DNA from: Coffea arabica
Lineage: Eukaryota; Streptophyta; Magnoliopsida; Gentianales; Rubiaceae
Length of the DNA stretch: 64,000 nucleotides
Direction of reading: 5' to 3'
Assembly (NCBI RefSeq): GCF_036785885.1
Contig: NC_092316.1
Span: 20,639,001-20,703,000 of the forward strand
A model generated the notes under the pieces. It was not told the origin of the DNA. It worked only from the letters and a program-made list of their open reading frames with translations, and ran no database searches. Of this stretch, positions 22,609 to 34,390 are shown in pieces. Made by a program: the position numbers and the translations under genes. Positions within the stretch are counted from its first letter, which is position 1. Every line of letters begins with the position of its first letter.

Positions 22609-23589
22609 ACGCTCTAGCCATGTTGTTTAACATATAACTTCATGGTTTGTTGGCAATATGAGAAAAGCTACATAGATTCATTGAATGTTAAATGAATCAA
22701 ATCCAATTTGTCATGGGATCTATGTATCCATTATCTCAATTATTGAGAATTAATGGCTAATCCCATGTGTATGTATCATTCTTGTGATGATTTATTTGGT
22801 CATGCAAGTATGTATCATACTTATATCATTAGTATGATATTTGATCTTCATTTGGTTATACTTATATGATAATATAACTAATTATATCTTACATGAATTA
22901 TGGTTAGTATACTTATGCCTTTTGACTTTGCATCATGTATACTAAAATATCATAAAAGGTTAAACTTTGCTTTTGGGGCATTTTATGAATTCTAGTTAAA
23001 TAACTTCATGCCTCTTGAAATTGTGATTAATAATTGGCATCAACAGTTTGTTTGTTTGCTGCACCTTTGCCTAATTATTTAAAAGTATAAATTGTGACAT
23101 CTTTCAACCTTTCTCTTTTATCACCTATTTAGATGTTATCATAAAGATTTTTGTATCTTATATTTAAGAGTGGCCACAACATCTTAGATACTAGATGCTT
23201 AAAATCTAATCACGTAAGTATCTAATGATTAAATGAATAATGTATAATTAAGTAAGCAATTAACTTATTACAATTATCATTTGGTCCACAGGAAAATGGT
23301 AGTTTTAATAAGATTAGTTGAACTAAGACAATAAATTTAACATTGTATTAAGAGATTTCCTAGGCCCACAGGTATGAAAAATTTCTATTTTTATAGTTTT
23401 AATTCACCAATCTTATTATAATGAAAGTAAAGTCAATGCATGTTTGGCAACCTCTACCCACAAGAAGATTTGAATTAACATTGGTTAATTCAATCCTTAT
23501 GTCTTAAATTTCATAGCAATAATTAATATTTTTTCTTGGATATTGCAGTTTTTTCTACCACTACTCTTTTTAATGATTCATCTCATATT

Positions 23590-24114
23590 CCAATGCTATT
23601 TGGTGAAAACTACACTAAATGGAAGGACAAGATTCTTCTGACTTAAGGTGTAGGGATCTTGATTTGGCACTTCATGAGAATGAACCACCCATTCCCATGG
23701 ATTCTAGTTTGTCAAATGAAAAGGCTGCTTATGAGCGGTGGGAGCGATCTAATCACTTAAATTTGATGCTTATTAAGTCACATAACAATCAAAGCATTAA
23801 GGGTTCAATCCCTGATTGTGACCCAGTCAAAGCTTACATGAAAGCAATTGATGAACAATTTGTAAGCTCTGACAAGGTTTTGGCTAGCAGTCTTATGAAG
23901 AAATTTGCACGCATGACATTTGACAAAAATGGGAGTGTGCATGAGCACATTATGAAAATGAAGGATATTGCTGCTAAACTAAAGTCCCTTAAAGTTGAGA
24001 TTTCTGAGTCATTTTTGTGCATTTCATTCTCAACTCTCTCCCATCGAAATATACTCTGTTTAAGATCTCTTATAACACACATAAAGAAGAATGGTCAATT
24101 AATGAACTCTTGAT
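23590..24114 (+). pseudogene. Copia gag, N-terminal part
   Basis: A first segment reads L-F-G-E-N-Y-T-K-W-K-D and hits a stop. After a frameshift (about 23640) the frame continues D-L-D-L-A-L-H-E-N-E-P-P, then Y-E-R-W-E-R-S-N, G-S-I-P-D-C-D, K-A-Y-M-K-A-I-D-E-Q-F and K-M-K-D-I-A-A-K-L-K-S-L-K. These follow the order of the Copia Gag (UBN2-type) domain. It then reads E-E-W-S-I-N-E-L-L up to the Gypsy insertion at 24115. The protein would have packaged element RNA into virus-like particles. Frameshifts make it non-functional. Confidence 0.85.
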
Positions 24115-24856
24115 TGATACGAATTCCGTTGATGATGAAATTCGTGACAACGAATTCCGAATCGATGGCGATTGTTATAGGTTTGGAAATAGCAGAATTT
24201 CCTCCTCCGAACCTCTCTAGTCCCTGCGATTGAAATTTCGATACTATCTTGATCCTTAATCTTACAAATTAGCGAACCCTAGGAATTATTAGAAAGCGCT
24301 ACAATCAAGGATGATCTTCTTGATTGATAAATTGAACGAATACTAGACAATTCTAGATGTTCAAGGATAGCTCGTGGAGCCAATAGAGCAGTCTCTCAAA
24401 AAGGTTTTGTGAAAATATCGTAATCTATTATTCATGAATGATGAACGATGTTATATGTTTCTTGATACAATGCATAACCAAACTGGACTAGTAACGACAC
24501 AACTAATTAGAGCTTGACACTTGGCCCAAAGCCCTAACAATTACCCACAGATCCAATCTTAAGGTTGGACCGTTTTATTTAGCTATGAATTCAAGCCCAA
24601 ATGCAACGAATTAAAGTACGCCTAGTTACATACTAAACTTGGCCTACAACATTCATCTTCAACCTTGAATTGGAGCATATTAACAAGACTTGAACCCATG
24701 CTTGGCACTCCAACTGAATCTTGGACTACTCGAACCATGGCTTGTAATAACTCGCTGAAGTGCTTGGCTCGAGCTAGCATAGTCGGACTCTTCGGGACTA
24801 TCATGAACCCGACTTGAGTGCTAGGATCAACTTGGACAGTCTTGGATATTCTATTA
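24115..24856 (-). repeat. 3' LTR of the nested Gypsy element
   Basis: 742 bp, similar throughout to the copy at 31205-31944, for example the shared words GATAGCTCGTGGAGCCAA, CTTGGCCCAAAG and TTGGACTACTCGAACCATGG. The inner end is TAATAG (minus strand) where the other copy keeps TGGTGG. The two copies differ by roughly one base in ten by eye, so insertion is not recent. Confidence 0.9.
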
Positions 24857-24870
24857 GTTCTCTCCTCTTG
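24857..24870 (-). promoter_or_regulatory. polypurine tract of the nested Gypsy element
   Basis: Read on the minus strand, CAAGAGGAGAGAAC abuts the 3' LTR. It is the expected plus-strand primer and agrees with the orientation of the coding frames. Confidence 0.8.
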
Positions 24871-24959
24871 AAAAGGATTTGTGCTCAAATTGACCTCATC
24901 GCCTGCAAGAAAAGGGCTTAAGTCAGATGCATTAAAGGTTCACTCTGTACTCATCTGAT

Positions 24960-26110
24960 AACTCGAGTTCGTAGGCATTAGCGTTGGCGTGCTCAAGTAC
25001 TTGGAATGGTCCTTCTCCACGTGGTAGCAACTTATTGCAACGCTGGACTGGAAAACATTCCTTTCTGAGGTGAAGCCAAACCCAATCACCTGATTTGAAC
25101 ACCACATGCTTGCACCCATTGTTGGCCTATGTAGCATACTGCATCGTCCACTTCTCGATGTTTGCTCGCACTTTCTCATGGAGCTGGTGGACATACTCTA
25201 TCTTTTCTTACCATTTTAAGTTCACTTGCTCAGAAATAGGTAAAGGCACTAAATGCAAAGGCTTTAGTGGATTAAAACCATAAATTATCTCAAATGGCAA
25301 ATATTGTGTAACAAAATGACCAGTTCGATTATATGCAAATTCGACATGAGGTAAACACTCTTCCCACGCCCTAAGGTTCTTTTGCAATATGGCACACAAC
25401 AAGGTAGAGAGAGTTCTATTAACTACCTCTGTTTGATCATCAGTTTGTGGGTGACCAATTGTTGAAAATAACAACTTAGTGCTTAACTTAGATCACAAGA
25501 TCTTCTAAAAATAGCTAACGAACTTAATGTCCCTATCAGACATTATGGATCTAAGAACACCATGCAATCTTACTGTCTCTTTGAAGAACAAATCAGCTAT
25601 ATGAGATGTATTATCAGTCTTATGATAAGCAATGTGCGTCATTTTAGAAACTCTATCAACGACAACATAGATGGAATTATTGTCCCTCCTAGACCTAGGC
25701 AATCCTAATATGAAATCCATAGAAAGATCTACCCATGGCTCCTTAGGTATAGGTAAAGGAGTGTAAATATCATGCGGATGTACCTTAGATTTAGTTTGTT
25801 GGCATGTGATACACTTGTTAACAAACCGCTTCACATCTTGCTTCATACGCAGCCAATAGAAGTGTTCTTGCAAAATAGAATAAGTTTTAGATATTTCAAA
25901 ATGTACCATTAATTTTCCATCGTGTGATTTCCGTAACAACAATTTACGGATCAAATAGATGGGAATGCATAACTTATCAACATAATAAAGGTATCCATCA
26001 AAAATGAAAAACTTACTCTTATGAGATATTCTACAAGACTCATAAATCACCCCAAAGTCTTTGTCATTCTGATATAAGTCATTAATAAACTCAAACTATA
26101 GTATCTCAGC
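24960..26110 (-). pseudogene. Gypsy integrase and C-terminal tail
   Basis: Starting near 26050 the minus strand encodes D-G-Y-L-Y-Y-V-D-K-L-C-I-P, a zinc-finger region ending C-I-T-C-Q-Q-T-K-S-K, then W-V-D-L-S-M-D-F-I-L-G-L-P with the first catalytic Asp, S-D-R-D with the second, and after a break near 25490 [15 protein letters not shown] with the catalytic Glu. It continues to [10 protein letters not shown] and a C-terminal G-D-W-V-W-L-H-L-R-K-E and G-P-F-Q-V-L-E. The finger histidine region is mutated and there are several stops. The family integrates the cDNA into chromosomes. Confidence 0.85.
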
Positions 26111-27722
26111 ATCTAAAGTGATGATTAGGGTGTACCTACGCGATAGTGCATCAGCAACAACATTTGTCTTACTAGACTTGTATTTGATGACATATGGGGA
26201 TGATTCAATGAAGGCCATCCATCGAACATGCTTCTTGGTCATCTTGTGTTGCGCCTTTAGATATTTCAAAGACTCATGGTTAGGGTGAATTACGAATTCC
26301 TTGGGCTACAAGTAATGCTGCCACATCTCTAATGTTTGAATCAGAGCGTACAACTCCTTATTATATGTTGAGTAACTGAGTGCTATCCCACTAAAATAGG
26401 TGATCAGCTTCCCTACTTACATCAATACAGTACCAATTCCAATACCTGAAGCATCACATTCAATTTAAAAAATTTTGTTGAAATCAGATAAAGTTAAAAC
26501 AAGTGCGTGTGTGAGTTTGTGCTTAAGGGTTTGGAATGCCTGTTCTTGAACTTCTCCCTAGATGAATCTCTAATTCTTCTTGACAACTGTAGTCAATGAG
26601 ACGGCCAAAATGCTAAAATCTTTCACAAATCGCTAATAGAAATTCGCAAGTCCATGGAAGCTTTGAACCTCACTCACGGATGTAGGTGTTGGCCAGTCTT
26701 ATATGGCCTGGATCTTGCTTTCATCCACCTATATACCCTATGCACTAACTGTAAAAAGATAGAAAATAAGTTTATTAGTACAAAATGTGCACTTCTTAAG
26801 ATTGGCATATAGCTTCTATCGTTGAAATACATCAAAAACAGACCTCAAGTGCTCCAAGTGTTCATCTAAATTATGACTATAGACAAGGATATCATCAAAA
26901 TACACTGCAACAAATTTTCTTAAGAATGGATGTAGCATATGATTCATTAAGTGCATGAAAGTACAAGGTATGCTAATTAACCGAAAATGTATAACTAACC
27001 ACTCATACAACCCATACTTGGTTTTAAATGTAGTTTTCTATTCACCTTCTTCCTTTATCTTAATTTGATGATAACCATTTTTTAAATCTATCTTAGTGAA
27101 CACAATTGCACCATGCAACGTATCTAATATGTCGTCTAACCTAGGAATAGGGTGATGATACTTTTTCATTATGGCATTGATTGCTCGACAGTCGGTGCAC
27201 ATTCTCCATGACTTATCTTTTCTTCACCACTAGAATGATTGGCAGTTTGGCACTGCACACGGACTCAAGTTTTCCGTCACCCAACATTTGGTCAGCAACT
27301 CATTGACTTGGTATTAAAGCTCCCTTGTGTCTTCAGGATTACTCTTGTAGGTTGGTCGGTTAGGAGTGGCTGCTCCAGGGATGAAGTCAAATTGATGTTT
27401 GATTCCTCTGACAAGTGGCAATCCACTTGGTATCTCTTGGAGGAAGATATCGTCGAACTCTTGCAAAAGAGAAACTACCTCTCCCGACAAAGTTGGATCT
27501 AGCTCGTTAAATTGAGTCAAATTGATATTTGATTCCTCTGACAAGTGGCAATCCACTTGGTATCTCTTGGAGGAAGATATCGTCGAACTCTTGCAAAAGA
27601 GATACTACCTCTCCCGACAAAGTTGGATCTAGCTCATTAGTAGACAATAAAATCTCTTTACTAAAAAGTACAGGAAACACTGCTTTGCATTTGGAGCTCT
27701 TTTTCACTATCTTGGTTTTCAC
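26100..27722 (-). pseudogene. Gypsy reverse transcriptase and RNase H
   Basis: The RT entry is around 27720-27314: E-F-D-D-I-F, P-S-G-L-P-L-V-R-G-I-K-H and I-P-G-A. A segment at 27010-26816 carries the palm motif [10 protein letters not shown] with both catalytic aspartates. RNase H and connection sequence follow to about 26100, with [18 protein letters not shown] and [10 protein letters not shown] 130-bp tandem duplication (27386-27645) repeats the entry segment and shifts the frame. Many stops separate the pieces. Confidence 0.85.
27386..27645 (-). repeat. 130-bp tandem duplication within Gypsy pol
   Basis: The block beginning CAAATTGATGTTTGATTCCT recurs 130 bp later as CAAATTGATATTTGATTCCT and both copies run through TCTTGGAGGAAGATATCGTC and CGACAAAGTTGGATCTAGCT. 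130 is not a multiple of three, so it breaks the pol frame. Near-identity of the copies implies the duplication is younger than most of the point decay. Confidence 0.95.
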
Positions 27723-27859
27723 AAAAAAAAACTCGATTTCTTTCCTAATTTTCCTGTTTTGGCCAAATCCCCTTTGTGATTTTTAGACTCACTAACTTTA
27801 GCCTTAGTTAATGATTTTTTTCTCTCACTTTCCTTTTGAAACTCTTGTTGTAAGCTAAG

Positions 27860-28069
27860 TTAATCCTTATGTACTTGCTTAGGAGTAAGAGGAACAAATA
27901 TGACTTTCCTACGCCTGTGTGTGAAGGTGTAATTGTTATTAACCCTATTAAAAGAAATTTTTCTATGATATTGCCAGGGTCTACCAAGTATAATATGACT
28001 AGCATGAATAGGCACTACATCACATAGAATATCATCCTTGTATCTACCAATCTTAAATGAAACAAGCAA
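27860..28069 (-). pseudogene. Gypsy protease-region fragment
   Basis: The minus strand reads V-S-F-K-I-G-R-Y-K-D-D-I-L-C-D-V-V-P and H-I-I-L-G-R-P-W-Q-Y, then F-V-P-L-T-P-K-Q-V. The hydrophobic-Leu-Gly-Arg-Pro-Trp signature marks the C-terminal half of the plant Gypsy aspartic protease (retropepsin-like). The active-site D-S/T-G part upstream is not readable. Confidence 0.8.
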
Positions 28070-28220
28070 CTATTTGGAGACATGAATCTCACTATTAATA
28101 TTGAGCCAATGTAGCATGTAGTTTTGCGGGTGGTCTGAGGTAGCTAGCTCCAACTTCTTGATCATTAGTGTGCTCGCCACGTTAATATTGCTCCCTTCGT
28201 TGATTATCAAGCTAAACACG

Positions 28221-29417
28221 TTATCTTTGATTAGATATCATGTATAGAAGATATTGTCGCATTGTGCCTCGTTGTCCTTGAATTGGGTGATGAACACTCC
28301 GGACAACAGGTCCTAACCCGACTTGGTCATCGATGATGTATTCTTCCCTCGGATTTTCCTCCTTATCTATAAGTGATAGCATACCCTTATACTCAGTTTC
28401 ATCGTTTGACACTATCTCACCATTGGGGAGCATATTCATTGCCCATTGGTTGGGATATTGACTAGTTATGTGTCCCCGTCCCTGATACTTGAAACATCTA
28501 ATGCCTCGACTTCTTCTCTTTGGTGGCTCTGAAGACACTTTAGGGGTTGCTTTAGTGTCTTGGTTGGGTGGCTCTATCTTCGGCCTTTGGGTAAATGGCT
28601 TGATCGTCTACTTAGGATCAGTAAAATCTCTCCTAGGCTAGCTCTGCCTGAAAGGTGGAGTCGAGTATGTGTAGCTCGTTCATTGTGGTTGACCCCTCTT
28701 TTTGAGTCTCTACTCAGTCTTCACTGCCTTGTCAACCATCTCCCCCAATCTCCATGTATGGTTGTAGCTCAAGTCACTCAGCTATGTCAAATTGTAGTCC
28801 ATTGAGAAACCAAGTCATGGTGGCTTTACAGTCCTCTTGAACATCTGCTCTCAACATTGTGACCTCCATTTCCTTGTAGTCCTCCGTGGGATAAGGTCTA
28901 CAACTTCTGAAACAAGTCACTATAGTAGTAGCTCAAGACAAATCTCTTCCTCATAATTGCTTGAAACTTGGCCCAAGTAGTGATGACGGGTTCTCCACTC
29001 CCAACTAGTCCCACCAAACAATTGCATAATCAATAAACTCGATTACTGCAAGTTTGGTCTTCTGCTCCTTGATGTAGTTGAGACATTTGAAGATCATTTT
29101 TGCCTTTCACTCCCACTCGAGGTATGCCTCGGGATCCAACCTCTCTTGAAACACCGGAATCTTCATTTCAATCCCTTTTATAGGATCACTTCTTTGATTG
29201 GTCTTGACTTCTGTTTAGACCTTTCGTCATTAGAGTTTTCGAATTCTCCAACTTTACTCTTGTCTAGTCGCCCTTTAGATGGCATTTGAGACAACTCCAT
29301 GCAATCCATTCTTTTATGCAAGGCCTTCATATCATTATATATTCTTCTAGAAAAATCTCCAAATAAGGCCTCTAACTTAAGGGTTAGGTCAACTTTAGGC
29401 TCATGTCCCTTCATCAC
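28221..29417 (-). pseudogene. Gypsy gag with degenerate zinc knuckle
   Basis: The N-terminal piece (29417-29178) is charged and rich in Lys and Glu. The 28538-28221 piece begins with a basic stretch and the knuckle C-F-K-Y-Q-G-R-G-H-I-T-S-Q-Y, where the second and last cysteines of CX2CX4HX4C have become tyrosines. That loss and several stops between the pieces show decay. The region from about 29440 to 31190 is the untranslated leader, without a supportable frame. Confidence 0.75.
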
Positions 29418-31190
29418 TTAGATACCCTGCAAGAAAAGTTAGTATAAAGAAAATATATCCTTTCTCGCTCCATTACGTGTATGCACTCAACACTCATGTT
29501 TACACTCAAATTTTCCTCTAATAATCTCACCAAAACTCTCTAATGACTCTTGGCTGCTTCCCTTGAATAATCCCTTCAAAATGTTCTAATTCAAACTCTA
29601 TGATCAAGTCCATTGGTGAAGTAATGAATGTACTTGGTAAGTCAAAGAAAAGACACGAATTCTGAAAATTTGGATGAGGAAATTTGGATAAAGAACAATG
29701 ATGCTTGAAATTCTACTTGTGTAAGGCTAGGAAATAATGAGTTAACAACTAGTGAACACGACTCAACATATTAGTTCAAAGGATGACTAAAATTTTCAAA
29801 ATTTTAGCATTAGACCACTGGAACTTTGAAGATGTATTCAAAGCTGGAGATTATTGGAATTAACTAATAATTAACAGCTCAAACACTAACAATGTTGCAA
29901 CACAAAGACTTGTAAGATTGATACCTAGAAGCTGAAATTTTGATGCTTGACAGAAATCTGTAATGTTGGCTGCACTTTAGGACTTAACTATTGGAAGTTT
30001 TGGTCGAGATTTCTAGACTTCTGAGGATGAATTTTTTGGCTAGAACTACTAGAAAAGAAAGCTAATTAATGACACAAAGAAAGCTGATGACTTGACTCGG
30101 CGCAAGAAAGCTGTGATTTTTTTTTTCACACTACAGCTAAGAACTTTGGATGAACAAGAGGTTGTGGATTGACAGAATTTGTGGCTTTGATTTGAACAAG
30201 CTTCAATTCCCAAATCTCAAACAAACTTCAAGAATGTATCAAGAATTCATGAATATTCAAGAAAAGTGATCCCAGAATTCAAGAAACAAAGAAATTTCTG
30301 GAAAATTCCCCTCAAACAGCCAAGGTTTCTCGGTTTGCAACAAGACAATTTCAAGAATTGAGACAAAAATTTCAAGAACTTCAAGATTGTTGTTTGAACA
30401 ATCATGAACTTCAAGAAATCTAGAATTTCAACTCAAAGTTCCAAGAGATTATGTCAGGTTAGTCCACTTTCATTCCAAATTCACAGCTCAAACAATCAAG
30501 TACCCTAGCAACTACTTCGGTCCTTTAAGAAAGTTACCACTAGAAATTTTTTTCCAAGAACTAAATTGACTTTTTTTAACTTGAAACCCTGACTATAATC
30601 AAGAAACAATAATATTATGAAATTCTAGAACAAAAAAATGGATGAAAACAGCAAGAACAATTCGGACAGAATCAATACAACCAAAACCCTAATTTAGGCG
30701 CGACAATAATTACCTAACGGCTAGAAAATTTTTTTCTAAATTTTTGCTGGATTGTTTCACAAACAATTGACATGGATTAATAGCACAAATTAACCCTACA
30801 ATCCGGACAAAACAAGAGAAAGTAATGACTACAAGTTCTGGACAGATTGCAACAATAATCGGCTAGAACAAGGACAAGACGCAGTGGAACAAATAACCCT
30901 AGCGACTGTATTTATTTATTTTTTGTCAATTTTCTAAAATAAATTCCATGAGAAACAATATAAATAAACATTAAATTTTGGACCAGAAACATGAGGAAAC
31001 AAGCAACACAAAGACACGACAGAGTTGCAACTATAAACAATGGAATTTACTCACGATAAACAAAGAACTAAGACGCGACGAATGAAGAAACCCTAGCGGT
31101 TCTTCTAGATAGCAATGGATTGATTTTTAAAAACCAAAAAGACTACGAATTGAACAAAAACAAAAGATATAACCTGAAAATCACCAACTA

Positions 31191-31202
31191 AATCTGATGC
31201 CA
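31191..31202 (-). promoter_or_regulatory. primer binding site of the nested Gypsy element
   Basis: The minus strand reads TGGCATCAGATT two bases inside the 5' LTR end (TATCA, then GC). It is a slightly mutated form of TGGTATCAGAGC, the tRNA-Met complement. Confidence 0.75.
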
Positions 31203-31204
31203 GC

Positions 31205-31944
31205 TGATAGAAACTCTGTTGATGATGAAACTCGCGACAACAAACCCCGAATCGATAGCGATTGTTACAGGCTTGGAATTGATGGAATTTTCTACTCCGG
31301 ACTCCTCTAATCCCCGTGATTGAAACGTTGATACTATCTTGACCCTCAATCCTATTAATTAGTAAACCTTAGGAATTGTTAGAAGGTGCCACAATCAAGG
31401 ATGATATTCTTGATTGATAAGCCGAGCGAATATTAAACGATGCTAGATGTTCAAGGATAGCTCGTGGAGCCAAGAAAGCAGTCTCTCAAGAAAGTTTTGT
31501 AAAAATATCATAATCTATTATTCATGAACGACGAATGATGTTTTATGTTTCTTGATACAATGCATAACTAAACTGGACTAGTAATGACACAACTAATTGG
31601 ACATGGACACTTGGCCCAAAGTCCTAACAACTACCCGCGGATCCAAGCTCAAGGCGGACCATTTTATTTAGCTACTAATTCAAGCCCAAATGTAACGAAT
31701 TAAAGTAGGCCTAGCTACAAACTAACCTCGACCTCAAGATTCATCTTCAACCGTGATTTGGAGCAAATTAACAAGACTTAAACCCATGCTTGACACTCCA
31801 ACTAAATCTTGGACTACTCGAACCATGGATTGTAATGACTCGTTGAGGCACTTGGCTCGAGCTCGCATAATCAGACTCGTCAAGACTATCATAGACCCGA
31901 CTCAAGTGCTAGGATTGACTTAGACAGTCTTGGATACTCCACCA
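31205..31944 (-). repeat. 5' LTR of the nested Gypsy element
   Basis: 740 bp pairing with 24115-24856. On the minus strand it starts TGGTGGAGTATCC and ends TATCA, next to the primer site. The right edge is fixed by the target duplication TTGAC and the resumption of the Copia Gag frame. Confidence 0.9.
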
Positions 31945-33000
31945 TTGACCAAGTGTGTTCAAAAGGAGGAGAGATTGAAACATGAGATACCAAAAAGTTT
32001 TCATCTTGTGACTCATGGTAAAGGAAGTGCAAAGAAAGGAAGAGACAAGAGTGTTCTTATAAAAAAAGATAGCAATAAAGACAAATGCAATTTTTGCAAG
32101 GAAGAAAGATTGCCTCAAGTACGAGAAGTAACTCGAAAAGAAAGGTAATCTTAGTTTTGTGTGTTATGAATCTAACTTTACTGAAGTTTCTAATAATACT
32201 TGGTGGATTGATTGTGGTTCTACAATTTAAATTTTCAAAACCATGCGGGGCTTTCTGAGCCTAAGAAAGTCGTTGGGAAGTGAACAAAACATCTATTCTG
32301 GAAATCGGATGTGTTCATCTGTTGAAGATGTGGGGACCTATCATTTTAAAGATCGATTTTTAATCAAATCTTGAAAATACCTTTTATGTTCCATCCTTTT
32401 TAGAAATTTAATTTCTCTTTCTAGACTATCTATTATTGGGTATGATTCTAATTCTCATCTTTCAACCATGAATCTTTTGAAAAATAATAAAATTATTGGG
32501 TCTACCAATTTAGATGGAATGTTATTTAAACTTAAGTTAGACCCCACATACGAATATAGCCTTTTAACTATGCATGGTACAGGTACTAAATGCGGTATTA
32601 TCAATGAGAACTCCCTGAAACTTTGGTATAAGAGATTGGACATATCTCCAATGATAGAATCAAAAGAATAGTGAATGATGAAGTCCTAGAGACTTTAGAT
32701 TTCACTGATTTTGGTACTTGTATAGACTACATAAAGGATAATCAAACTAACAAAACCTCAAAAGGTGCCAAAAGAAGTTCTCAATTACTTGAGATTATAC
32801 ACACGGATATCTGTGGATCTTTTCCTACCCCTTACTTGAATGGCCAGAGATATTTTATCTCATTTATAGATGATTATTCAAAATTTATGTATCTTTATCT
32901 TTTGTTTGATAAATCAAAAGCACTTGATGCTTTTAAAATTTTCAAACTAGAGGTAGAGAAACAAAAGGAAAAAAAATCAAAATTGTTAGATTAGATAGGG
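31945..33000 (+). pseudogene. Copia gag remainder, protease and integrase N-terminus
   Basis: The frame resumes T-K-C-V-Q-K-E-E-R-L-K-H-E, then a Lys-rich stretch and D-K-C-N-F-C-K-E, a broken zinc knuckle. The protease motif reads W-W-I-D-C-G-S-T, with Cys replacing Ser of the usual D-S-G, followed by a stop. Later segments give L-S-R-L-S-I-I-G-Y, L-K-L-W-Y-K-R-L, then integrase I-H-T-D-I-C-G-S-F-P-T-P and Y-F-I-S-F-I-D-D-Y-S-K-F with two catalytic aspartates. The order is Gag-PR-INT, as in Copia. Confidence 0.88.
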
Positions 33001-34390
33001 GTGGTGCAAGCACACAAATAAAAGACAAGCATATGGTCCAATTTCTAAGTTTCTCCAATAAGAAGGTATTGTTGCTCAATATACAATGCTTGGCACACCA
33101 CAACAAAATGGTGTAGGCAAAGGGAGAAATCGAACTCTCATGGACATGGTTAGAAGCATGATTAGCAACACTAGTTTATCTTTATCCTTATGGAGCAAAC
33201 CTTTAAAAACAGCTGTGTTTATTTTAAATAAGGTATTATCCATGGCTGTTCTTAAGATGTCTTTTGAAATTTGGAATGGATGAAAACCTAGTTTAAAACA
33301 TTTACACGTATGGGGTTGTCCAGTTGAAGCGAGGGTATATAAGCCACACATTAAAAAATTGGATGAACGTATAGTTAGCAGCTTTTTCATAGGCTATGCT
33401 GTTAACTCCAAAGTGTTTAGATTTTACTGTCCTTCACACACTCCAAATATTGTTGAAACTAGAAATGCTAGGTTTCTTGAGGAGCACGAAATCAGTGGGA
33501 GCAGTTCTTAAAAGGTGGAATTAGAAGAAGTAAAGGATGCACCTATGTTACCTTTACATGAGCTAGTTGTTATTCAAAGAATTGAAGAACAACCAATTGA
33601 GCAACCTCCACCTGAGCAACCACAACACGAACAATCAACAACAGTTGATCCCACTAATCAAACTTCCCATGAAACAATGGGAGTTAGAAGATCCACAAGA
33701 ATTAGAAGGTCAGCAATTTCTAGTGATTATGAAATATATCTCCAAGAGTCTGACTATGATGTTGGACATAAAAATGACCCTAGTTTATTTTCACAAGCCA
33801 TGAATGGAGAAAACTCCACATCTTGGTATAATGCCATGAAAGAAGAAATGGAATCAATGGCTAAAAATAAAGTCTGGAATCTCGTTGAATTACCCAAACA
33901 GATCTCTATTATAGGTTGCAAATTGATTTTTAAAATTAAAAAAGATTCAATGGGTAATATCGAACGATATAAAGCTAGACTAGTAGCAAAAGATTTCACT
34001 CAAAATGAAGGCATTGACTACCATGAAACCTTCTCTCCTATTTCAAAAAAAGATTCATTATGTGTTACCATGGCAATAGTAGCCCACTTTGATTTGGAGT
34101 TACATCAAATGGATGTGAAAACGACGTTCCTTAATGGAGATCTTGAAAAAGGTGTATACATGTGTCAACTTGAGGGTATTGTCAAAAATGACAACAGTCA
34201 ACTTGTTTGCAAGTTAAAGAAATTTATATGTGGACTGAAATAGGCTTCCCATCAATGGTATATTAAGTTTCACAATGTTGCTCTTCATTTGATTTTGTAG
34301 AGAATATCATTGACTAGTGCATATATCTTAAGGCAAATAGGAGAAAATATATTTTTTTAGTCTTATATATAGATGGTATTCTTCTTACGA
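33001..34390 (+). pseudogene. Copia integrase C-terminus and reverse transcriptase
   Basis: 33086-33150 reads G-T-P-Q-Q-N-G-V-G-K-G-R-N-R-T-L, where Lys stands in place of the catalytic Glu of the usual A-E-R-R-N-R-T. RT starts near 33780: S-W-Y-N-A-M-K-E-E-M-E-S-M, W-N-L-V-E-L-P, Y-K-A-R-L-V-A-K-D-F-T-Q and Q-M-D-V-K-T-T-F-L-N-G-D-L. A TAG interrupts at about 34241. The palm motif at 34360-34395 reads L-Y-I-D-G-I-L-L, so the second Asp of YVDD is Gly. Both enzymes are therefore catalytically dead apart from frame damage. Confidence 0.88.

Larger units (their letters stand above)
24115..31944 (-). mobile_element. Ty3/Gypsy retrotransposon nested in Copia gag
   Basis: Minus-orientation element with LTRs at 31205-31944 (its 5' copy) and 24115-24856 (its 3' copy), a primer site at 31191-31202, a polypurine tract at 24857-24870, and decayed gag, protease, RT, RNase H and integrase in the standard Gypsy order. 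Target duplication TTGAT (24110-24114) and TTGAC (31945-31949) match at 4 of 5. The Copia Gag frame is continuous across the duplication, E-E-W-S-I-N-E-L then T-K-C-V-Q-K-E-E-R-L-K, which confirms both ends. Numerous stops and frameshifts show it is inactive. Confidence 0.93.
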
